From the IMG/VR virus record IMGVR_UViG_3300026285_000003, positions 1-24,910 of that record: a stretch of 24,910 nt of DNA; one strand, written 5' to 3'. Position 1 is the first letter of the stretch; each line of letters begins with the position of its first letter. The notes under the pieces are model-generated. The model ran no database searches and was not told the origin of the DNA. It was given only the letters and a program-made list of their open reading frames with translations. This stretch comes from a virus. Made by a program: the position numbers and the translations under genes. Positions 13,215 to 19,427 of this stretch are shown piece by piece.

Positions 13215-13439
13215 ATGGCGTTCAGCGCCGCTTCGTTGGACATCGTGTCGCAGGCGGTTTCGGACCTTCAGCAGCTGGTGAAGGCCCGCCAGCAGTCGAA
13301 ACTCTCGATCGCCGACGTCCCGCTGATCCCGCTCAGCGCGGCCACGATCCAGCAGGCGAAGGAGGACGCGAAGACGCTTGCGAATAGCCTGATCGCGACA
13401 GTCAAGACGGAAGCGGCGGGTTGGGGGCCGATACCGTAA
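13215..13439 (+). CDS. Small helical protein, unknown
   Basis: This encodes 74 residues from ATG 13215, preceded by GGGGGA with 4-base spacing; this beats GTG 13182, which lies in the hairpin. Two helical parts (LDIVSQAVSDLQQLVKARQQ and TIQQAKEDAKTLANSLIATV) flank a SIADVPLIPLS linker. The stop overlaps the next start (TAATG). The high Gln/Ala/Lys content fits a small structural or chaperone-like protein. No family recognised. Confidence 0.68.
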   Translation: MAFSAASLDIVSQAVSDLQQLVKARQQSKLSIADVPLIPLSAATIQQAKEDAKTLANSLIATVKTEAAGWGPIP

Positions 13440-13684
13440 TGGCTGGCGCCCAGGTTCTCAGCGTCGACGTGGGTTCGGTTCCCCTCAAGGTGCCAGCGCT
13501 CGTGGTCGGGTGGGACGACGCTGGCCAGTTGACGGTTGTAGTTCTGGACGGGGATCTCTTGCGTGCGTGCGCGCTGCTTCATATCGCGGCGTCGAAGCTC
13601 GACACGATGAACGGAATCGCCAACTTGCCGAAGGTCCTTCCTTTTGCGAAGGGCCCTCCGAACGGCAATCCCGGGGGAGTGTAG
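13439..13684 (+). CDS. Small virion-region protein, unknown
   Basis: This encodes 81 residues from ATG 13439, overlapping the previous stop. The N-terminal half is beta-like (AGAQVLSVDVGSVPLKVPAL, VVGWDDAGQLTVVVLDGDLL), followed by a helix (CALLHIAASKLDTM) and a Pro/Gly-rich end. The strand-turn pattern with a GWDDAGQL turn could be a small barrel. Coding is supported by the overlap with the upstream gene and the match to the local codon bias. No family recognised. Confidence 0.65.
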   Translation: MAGAQVLSVDVGSVPLKVPALVVGWDDAGQLTVVVLDGDLLRACALLHIAASKLDTMNGIANLPKVLPFAKGPPNGNPGGV

Positions 13685-13687
13685 CCA

Positions 13688-14110
13688 GTGTCCCAGATGT
13701 CGGATTTTTTGGAGCAGGGCCTCCTGGGGCACCTCTTCAGGACGGCGTCCTTCACAAAGCCGACGGTCATAGCGATCGCGCTGTGCACCGCCGCGCCGAC
13801 GGACGCGAGCACCGGGGCGACGATTGTCGAGGTGCCGAACTCGAATAACTACGCTCGCGTCTCCCTGAACCCGTTGGACGCGAACTGGGCTGCGGTAGGA
13901 GTCGGCGGTGTCACAAGCAACTCCGTGGCGATCACGTTCGCCGCTGCGACCGGGTCGTGGGGCACGGTGTCTCACGTGGCTATCTGTGACAGCGCGACGT
14001 GGGGAGCCGGGAACATGCTCCTGTACGGGGCGCTCGCCGTGAGCAAGGCCGTCGCGAACGGGGACACTTTCAGTTTCGCGATCGGCGCGCTGACCGTGAC
14101 GTTCGCATAG
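13688..14110 (+). CDS. Small phage tail/fiber-type structural protein
   Basis: This encodes 140 residues from GTG 13688, preceded by GGGGGAG about 8 bases upstream. The layout is highly recognisable: SDFLEQGLLGHLFRTASF, then VIAIALCTAAPTDASTGAT, NYARVSLNP, VAITFAAATGSWGTVSHVAI and LYGALAVSKAVANGDTF, ending ALTVTFA. It is a common environmental-phage and prophage family found among tail and fiber genes, with a beta-sandwich-like sequence. The exact virion role is not known to me. It opens the host-interaction block of this phage. Confidence 0.75.
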   Translation: MSQMSDFLEQGLLGHLFRTASFTKPTVIAIALCTAAPTDASTGATIVEVPNSNNYARVSLNPLDANWAAVGVGGVTSNSVAITFAAATGSWGTVSHVAICDSATWGAGNMLLYGALAVSKAVANGDTFSFAIGALTVTFA

Positions 14111-14118
14111 AAGTGAAA

Positions 14119-14134
14119 GGGGGATAAAGCCATC
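14119..14134 (+). promoter_or_regulatory. Strong ribosome site positioned for an ATC start codon
   Basis: GGGGGA (14119-14124) is followed seven bases later by ATC (14132-14134). An in-frame TGA at 14114 forbids earlier starts, and no ATG, GTG or TTG occurs in this frame between 14117 and TTG 14183, which itself has no ribosome site. The placement suggests initiation at ATC. Confidence 0.4.
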
Positions 14135-14671
14135 GGTCGCCAGTATTTCGGGGATGTTCTTGCAGATCCGCCGAACGCGGCGTTGGCGACGATCACGGCT
14201 ACAAGCGAGACCGTGCTCGTCCCGACGATCTTTACGCCGATCCCAGCGAACGAGCCGCGCGCAGGCAAAATCTATAAGCTCAGCGTGGGCGGGACGTGCA
14301 CGACCGGGACGGCGGGGACGCTGATCGTCACGCCGCGGTACGGCTTGGTTATCGGCGGGGTCGCGCTCGGCGCCTCTCCGACGCAGAACTACGTGCCTTC
14401 TATCACGCTCGCGCCGTTCATTTTCGAGTACACGCTCGTCTTCCGCTCGATCGGAGTGGCGGCCGGAGCGAACTCGACGTGCGTGGGCAGCGGCGTCTGG
14501 ATCTCCAACGGGGCGGTGGCTACGGCCGCAAGCTCCACGGTTGTCGTCGCCTCCAGCACCGCCAGCGTCTCCGTCGATACGACGATCGCGAGCGGGCTCT
14601 GGATCGGCGTGACGTTCTCCGTGGCTCCGTCGGTGATCCCGCACTGGATGACCTGGCGAGCGCTGAACTAG
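14132..14671 (+). CDS. Beta-rich structural protein, probable non-canonical ATC start
   Basis: The frame encodes 179 residues if it starts at ATC 14132, or 162 from TTG 14183. The extra residues, GRQYFGDVLADPPNAA, look like a natural N-terminus for this kind of protein. The body is beta-rich and Thr/Ser/Gly-rich: FTPIPANEPRAGKIYKLSVG, GTLIVTPRYGLVIGGVALG and PFIFEYTLVFRSIG. This resembles small virion proteins carried in environmental phages between fiber genes. The C-terminus is Thr/Ser/Val-rich, ending IPHWMTWRALN. Either start gives the same body, so the gene is solid and only the start is in doubt. Confidence 0.75.
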   Translation: MGRQYFGDVLADPPNAALATITATSETVLVPTIFTPIPANEPRAGKIYKLSVGGTCTTGTAGTLIVTPRYGLVIGGVALGASPTQNYVPSITLAPFIFEYTLVFRSIGVAAGANSTCVGSGVWISNGAVATAASSTVVVASSTASVSVDTTIASGLWIGVTFSVAPSVIPHWMTWRALN

Positions 14672-14675
14672 GCCG

Positions 14676-16724
14676 ATGCCGGGGCTCGGTCCGTCAAGCC
14701 TCGGGATAACCTTCTACGTACCGCCAGGGAAGCGATCGTCCCAGTGGGACGTGCTCTCCGATATCGCGGGCCTGGGGCTCCTTGAGGCGTCCGCTACGAG
14801 CCCGCTGTTCTTCGCGGCCTGCGCCATCGCCGCGAGCGGAGTCATCTCCTCGGCCTCCGCGAGCCTCACCCTGGGCGCAACCGCCGCCATCACCGGATTC
14901 GCCACTGTCTCCGCCGCGTCCGGTGGCATCTTTCAGCTTGGCGGCCTTCTCGGCGGCGACATCCTCTACGACGACGACCTGAACGCCGACGCCTCGCTCG
15001 ATGCCGTCGCTGGCTCCTACCACATGGAGGACCTCTACCAGAAGAGCCAGGCGAACGGCTGGAAGGCCGCCGACGGCATAACAGCAGCCATCGAGAAGTG
15101 GGGCGGGATCGTCTTCGGGCTCCTCGCGCGCTACTGGTTCCACGTGTCGATCCAGAACGGCGACGGAGTGAGCCTCAAGACCACCACGCTCAAGATCTCC
15201 CGGTGCAACTTCACCTTCGATACCGGGAAGACGATGAAGGTGAGCGCAGTCGGCATCGCGAACCGCTGGACGATCATGGGGCTGGTGCAGCAGGCGGGAT
15301 CGGCCTCTCCTGTCGGCTACGACGGCTGCGAGGGCACGCTCGGAGCCACGACAACCATCGACGGGCAGACCCAGATTTACGGGACCAAGTTCCGCACCGT
15401 CGGGGCGAACGTGCAGCTGACGATCCGCCGGACGAGCACGTCCGCAGCCGGGGACGCGGTGAACGTCACCCTGGAGAGCGCCGGAACCGGCGTCGCGACG
15501 CTCGCCTTCGGCACGTCCGCGATCCCGTTCGCGCGGGCGCATCACATCTACCTCAACACGATCGGTTCCACGACGGCCGGCGTGAGCCTCTTCAACGTCA
15601 TCGACGCCGACGACCTCCACGTGGACGGCATCGCGAACAACGCGATCAACGTGATCTCCGCCTACACGCTGATCCGGGATGGGGTCATCCACGGCACGCC
15701 CGGATCGGTCGATCTGCGGGGGAGCACCGGCGTCACGGACCTCGTGGACTTCACGTGGTCCGGTACGGCCGCGCAGCAGACGAGCACGGCGACCACGAAC
15801 GACTACCGCACCTACTCGCCGATCGTGGTGGACGCGAACGGGAACGCCTCAGCGGGCGACCTCATCGAACTTCTCGATGCGTCGATGACTGTGGTGGTGT
15901 CGGCGACGTCGAACGCGGACGGGATGATCGCCTACACGACGCCGGGCTTCACGGGCATCGCTATCGCGAACGCGGTGAAAGCCAGGATCCGGGGGCTCAC
16001 CGGCTGGGTCGACCAGGGCCCATTCACCGTGCGGCGGAACGGCCTCGTCGTGCAGAAGTTCACTTGGCCCAGGCGCTCCTACGTGGTCGGCGGGAACACG
16101 TACTACCAACTCTTCCCCGTCTACGACACGATCGGGCCCGCAGAGACCCTCAAGGCCGCCTTCAGCGTGAATCCTGGAGGCGGGCAGCCGCCGCTTTCGG
16201 TCCAGTTCACGGACCGCAGCACGACGAGGCCCGGAAACGCGATCACGGCCTGGTTCTGGGACTTCGGGGACGGGAACACGAGCACGGTGCAAAACCCGGT
16301 CCACGTGTATCTCTCGGCGGGGCTCTTCCAGGTGAGCCTCACCGTGACGGACGCGAGCGGGCAGGCGAGCGAGTCGGACATCAACGCGGTCTACGTCGCC
16401 ACGACCCCTGGAAGTTACGTGCGAAAGGCCATGCCGGATGTGCCGTACGTGCATCAGGACGGAGCCGTGACGCCGTTCTCCCCGAGGGACATCCCGGTGC
16501 AGCAGTTCACGCCGGTCAACCCGCCCGGGACCGCGTACACGCACAAGGCGGGACCCGTGACCGACCTCACGCACCGAGCGCAGCCAGTGACGGCGTACAA
16601 ACGCAAGGGCGTCCCTGCGGTCGGCTATACTGAGTTCGGCCTTCCGGTCCCTGCGCCGGAGGAGGAGTTCATTATCTTCGGTGGCATGGGCGGGATGCCG
16701 GTGGAGGGGGCGGAGGAGCCATGA
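14676..16724 (+). CDS. Tail-fiber/adhesin-like protein with PKD domain and C-terminal decapeptide repeats
   Basis: This encodes 682 residues from ATG 14676. An N-terminal Ala/Ser/Gly-rich hydrophobic region (about 30-95) is followed by an acidic segment (DILYDDDLNADASLDA). A long beta-rich, probably beta-helical body follows (about 140-400), with many Thr, Asn, Gly and Val. Residues ~494-578 form a PKD domain, identified by its WDFGDG core, the AFSV..G..PLSVQFTD opening and VSLTVTDASG ending. Residues 582-661 are eight decapeptide repeats, followed by an acidic end. PKD domains mediate protein or carbohydrate contacts on surfaces, so a receptor-binding or fiber role is likely. The stop overlaps the tailspike start (ATGA). 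Confidence 0.82.
   Translation: MPGLGPSSLGITFYVPPGKRSSQWDVLSDIAGLGLLEASATSPLFFAACAIAASGVISSASASLTLGATAAITGFATVSAASGGIFQLGGLLGGDILYDDDLNADASLDAVAGSYHMEDLYQKSQANGWKAADGITAAIEKWGGIVFGLLARYWFHVSIQNGDGVSLKTTTLKISRCNFTFDTGKTMKVSAVGIANRWTIMGLVQQAGSASPVGYDGCEGTLGATTTIDGQTQIYGTKFRTVGANVQLTIRRTSTSAAGDAVNVTLESAGTGVATLAFGTSAIPFARAHHIYLNTIGSTTAGVSLFNVIDADDLHVDGIANNAINVISAYTLIRDGVIHGTPGSVDLRGSTGVTDLVDFTWSGTAAQQTSTATTNDYRTYSPIVVDANGNASAGDLIELLDASMTVVVSATSNADGMIAYTTPGFTGIAIANAVKARIRGLTGWVDQGPFTVRRNGLVVQKFTWPRRSYVVGGNTYYQLFPVYDTIGPAETLKAAFSVNPGGGQPPLSVQFTDRSTTRPGNAITAWFWDFGDGNTSTVQNPVHVYLSAGLFQVSLTVTDASGQASESDINAVYVATTPGSYVRKAMPDVPYVHQDGAVTPFSPRDIPVQQFTPVNPPGTAYTHKAGPVTDLTHRAQPVTAYKRKGVPAVGYTEFGLPVPAPEEEFIIFGGMGGMPVEGAEEP
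16419..16658 (+). repeat. Eight tandem decapeptide-coding units (30 bp each)
   Basis: Reading from Val582 of the PKD protein, the sequence divides exactly into eight 10-residue units, for example VRKAMPDVPY, SPRDIPVQQF, THKAGPVTDL, THRAQPVTAY and KRKGVPAVGY. Position 10 is Tyr, Phe or Leu in seven of eight units, Pro recurs near position 6 and Val near 7, and positions 2-3 are often basic. The DNA has diverged more than the protein pattern, so this is an old, selected repeat and not a recent slippage product. Confidence 0.75.
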
Positions 16725-18715
16725 GAAGGGTCGGAAGGCTGCTGGCGACACTGTTGTGCGCGGGATTGCTCTGGGCGCAGCCCGCGTCCGCGGTCCTCTT
16801 CTTCGGTTCTGGGGCAGGCGCTGTGTGGGGGATGGCGAAGGGCGCCTTCAAGGCCACGCCCTACGACGGGGACGCCACGGGGCTCGCAAACATCGACGCC
16901 TCGTTCCCGCTGGGTGGACTCGGGCAGCTCGGCCCGGGGACCGAGGGGCTGACGCTGCCGGCCTACCGAGCGGGCGTGTGCTACCTCTGGTGTCGATACG
17001 ACGCCTACCGGATCGTCGGGACCCCGTTCGAGAGTTGGCCTGGAGGGATTCGGCAGTTCCGCGTGGACTCCCTGGGCGTCCGTGCGGACTCCGGGATGAT
17101 CGCGCCGAGATTCGGTCCTGCGTCTGGCTCGGGCTTCGGCGGGGCGATCCGGGTCGTGGATGGAGTGACGTTTCCAGCTACCGACGTCGGGGTGAACGCC
17201 GCCATCGCTGACTGCCCCTCGGCTGGTTGTACCGTGTTCCTCCCTGCCCAGACAATCACGGTCAACACGCCGATTCTCTATCCGGCAGGAAAGCGGGTCC
17301 GACTGATATGCGCGGGACGTGGAGCAACGGTTCTCAAGCGCGGGTCGGGCACCAATTACGTCATTTCCGGTACAAGCACGCACCTTCCAGGGGAATGGTA
17401 TCGGTCCCTTGAGAATGTGACGCTTGATGGGAACGGACAGAACGGTACTATCGACAGCCTCACTGACTTCACGCTGTTTACGATGCGGGACGTGACGATC
17501 CGCAACGGTCCGCAAACCGGCCTCAAGCTCACATCGTTCTTCGATTCCCACTTCGAGAACGTCTACGTAGAGGAGTGTGGCGACGCCACGCATCCGTTTG
17601 TTGTGCTGGACGCCACAACCAATTCCTCTGACACCTTCAATAACTGCCAGTTTTACAACCTCCACATCGAGGCGAATAACCAGGACGCGATCTTCCTGGA
17701 CCTGATCGGGAACGGCACGAATGCCGTAGTAGGAAACTACTTTTACGGGCTGAAGGTGCACGGAAACGCCTCTACGGGAAACCCGGCCAGACCGCTGATC
17801 CGGCTTGGGACGAACGCGACGAGCAATGTTTTCGATGGGGGTGAGGTTTCCTACGGTAACGGCTCGTCTCAGGTTGAGTGTTCTGGGACGCGCAATAGGT
17901 TCAACGCTCAGCTCTTCGGCATCGCCGCCGCGCATCCTCCAGCCAGAGCTTTTCAGTTCATCGGTGGCCCGAACTCGGTTTTCGAGACCCACTTCATCAA
18001 CTCGAACCTGTACACGACGGCCTGTATCAGGTTCGACTCCGGGGCGAACAACTGCCTGGTGATGGGTCCGTTTCTGGCTAGCGGGGGGACCTCGATCTCC
18101 GACGCCGCGACGGGAACTATGCTTATCTACAGGGACGAGACCTCCGGACAGAACATCGTCACCGTTGGCACAGCCACGATCAACACGCTGGCCGACGTTC
18201 CTGGGAACATGACTTTTGGGAACGGCTCGATCGTTAGGATGAAGGATACGGGTGGCACAGCCAGGAACCTGCTCCGTACCTTCGGCACGAATTTGCTCAA
18301 GTGGTATCCGTTGGCTTCCGGACAGGCGACTCGCTTCCAGAACTTTGCCGACAACGCGACGAATTTTGAGATAGGAGACAACGGACTCAGCACGGCGCTG
18401 ACCTTCCACGCCGACTCCGTAAGCACGCCGGGCGGCCTCTTTGTGGGCGGCCAGAGGGTGAACAAGATCCTTAGAGCCTCTGCCACGCTCGACTTCGATC
18501 TCACGGCCGTTACGTGCCAGGACCTCACGATCACGTTGGCTGGAGCCGCACTAAACGATGAGGTTGTCCTTGGGGTTCCGAACGGATCGGTTACGAGCGG
18601 AGTGGATTACACCGCATGGGTGTCCGCTGCAGGCACCGTGACGGTGAGGGCCTGCACGTTCATTGCGGCCCAGAATCCCGCGAGCGGAACCTTCAAGGTC
18701 ACGGTAGTCCAGTGA
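16721..18715 (+). CDS. Signal-peptide-bearing right-handed beta-helix tailspike (pectate-lyase-like)
   Basis: This encodes 664 residues from ATG 16721 (ATGA overlap). The first ~25 residues are a classical signal peptide (LLATLLCAGLLWAQPASA, cleavage after ASA). Residues ~145-420 begin with DVGVNAAIADCPSAGCTVFL and PAGKRVRLICAGRGATVLK, the start of pectate-lyase-superfamily beta-helices. Repeating coils follow (LENVTLDGNG, MRDVTIRNGPQTGLKL, FENVYVEECG, FYNLHIEANNQDAIF). The last ~80 residues (ASATLDFDLTAVTCQDLTIT, ending FKVTVVQ) match a C-terminal beta domain common on environmental phage fibers, probably for trimerisation or carbohydrate binding. Likely a capsule or exopolysaccharide depolymerase. 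Its central part is visibly less G/C-rich than the flanks, suggesting acquisition. Confidence 0.85.
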   Translation: MRRVGRLLATLLCAGLLWAQPASAVLFFGSGAGAVWGMAKGAFKATPYDGDATGLANIDASFPLGGLGQLGPGTEGLTLPAYRAGVCYLWCRYDAYRIVGTPFESWPGGIRQFRVDSLGVRADSGMIAPRFGPASGSGFGGAIRVVDGVTFPATDVGVNAAIADCPSAGCTVFLPAQTITVNTPILYPAGKRVRLICAGRGATVLKRGSGTNYVISGTSTHLPGEWYRSLENVTLDGNGQNGTIDSLTDFTLFTMRDVTIRNGPQTGLKLTSFFDSHFENVYVEECGDATHPFVVLDATTNSSDTFNNCQFYNLHIEANNQDAIFLDLIGNGTNAVVGNYFYGLKVHGNASTGNPARPLIRLGTNATSNVFDGGEVSYGNGSSQVECSGTRNRFNAQLFGIAAAHPPARAFQFIGGPNSVFETHFINSNLYTTACIRFDSGANNCLVMGPFLASGGTSISDAATGTMLIYRDETSGQNIVTVGTATINTLADVPGNMTFGNGSIVRMKDTGGTARNLLRTFGTNLLKWYPLASGQATRFQNFADNATNFEIGDNGLSTALTFHADSVSTPGGLFVGGQRVNKILRASATLDFDLTAVTCQDLTITLAGAALNDEVVLGVPNGSVTSGVDYTAWVSAAGTVTVRACTFIAAQNPASGTFKVTVVQ

Positions 18716-19236
18716 GGCCCCTACTGCTTCTCCTGGCCCTGGCGTTCGCCAATGGCGCGTACGCGAGCACGTATACGATCGTTTTCACCGTGCCGTCGAC
18801 GAACTCCTACGTCGAGGGCGACAGCGTCTTCTACTGCGACGGCGGCGGGCCTACCGACGACCTCGCGCAGGTCCGCTTCATGCGCCAGGACGTGATCGGC
18901 GGGCAGCCCTACGCGTTCGACTCGCTGGACGTTCGCGGCATGGAGGCGCAGGAGGACTCGCTGCACGTGGAATCGGGCCCAGGCACGCACGTCTACGCGA
19001 TCGCCGTGGACGATTCGGGCAACGGCGCTTGCTGGTCCGCTGGGGTCTACCTTCCCGGATACGTGACGGCGGTGGGAGACGTAGGAGGGCCAGAGTGGCG
19101 GAATCCACTGAGCGTGCGGACCTACGACGTCCAGGGCAGGCTCGCCGAGGGACACCTGGCCTCTGGCGTCTATCGGATGGTAGAGATTTACGCCGACGGC
19201 CGAAGGCGCTACACGAAGATCGTGGTGGTGCGTTGA
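18712..19236 (+). CDS. Exported beta-rich protein with sorting-domain-like C-terminus
   Basis: This encodes 174 residues from GTG 18712 (GTGA overlap). The N-terminus RPLLLLLALAFANGAYA is a signal peptide. The middle is a beta-sandwich-like domain with two cysteines (VFYCDGGGP and GACWSAG) that could form a disulfide outside the cytoplasm. The last ~40 residues contain SVRTYDVQGRLAEGHLASGVY and end YADGRRRYTKIVVVR. This follows the pattern 'v..yd..Gr.v...l..GvY...v..dg.....kivv.r' seen in FlgD-like and type IX secretion C-terminal sorting domains of FCB-group bacteria. In a phage gene this is unusual. It may come from the host and act at the cell surface. Confidence 0.75.
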   Translation: MRPLLLLLALAFANGAYASTYTIVFTVPSTNSYVEGDSVFYCDGGGPTDDLAQVRFMRQDVIGGQPYAFDSLDVRGMEAQEDSLHVESGPGTHVYAIAVDDSGNGACWSAGVYLPGYVTAVGDVGGPEWRNPLSVRTYDVQGRLAEGHLASGVYRMVEIYADGRRRYTKIVVVR

Positions 19237-19427
19237 TCCCTGGGCTCGAACTCAAACGCCTCGCGCGCCAGCGAGTGCTCTTCCGCTGCCCGAGGTGCGG
19301 GACGTCCTTCTCGTTGCAGCCGGCCGTCGCCAAGGACCGGAGCCGGAACGGCCGCCGCCGCCCCTGCTGCTCCAACTCCTGCGCGGTATCCGCAGTGCAC
19401 GCACGCCGTCGCGGCGAGAGAATCTAG
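19233..19427 (+). CDS. Small arginine-rich zinc-finger protein
   Basis: This encodes 64 residues from TTG 19233, which overlaps the previous stop as TTGA. A first knuckle, FRCPRCGTSF (Cys21, Cys24), and a second, PCCSNSC, separated by a basic stretch (KDRSRNGRRR), make a compact four-cysteine zinc ribbon. The end is Arg-rich. The size and fold suit nucleic-acid binding. Ribosome-site support for the TTG is weak and translation probably depends on coupling. It abuts the next gene directly. It is odd to find such a protein inside the tail block. Confidence 0.62.
   Translation: MIPGLELKRLARQRVLFRCPRCGTSFSLQPAVAKDRSRNGRRRPCCSNSCAVSAVHARRRGERI

Noticed and set aside
16625-18409. 594-codon minus-strand ORF opposite the tailspike
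   Set aside because: The sense strand encodes a signal peptide, a beta-helix and a known C-terminal domain, while the antisense product shows no recognisable feature.
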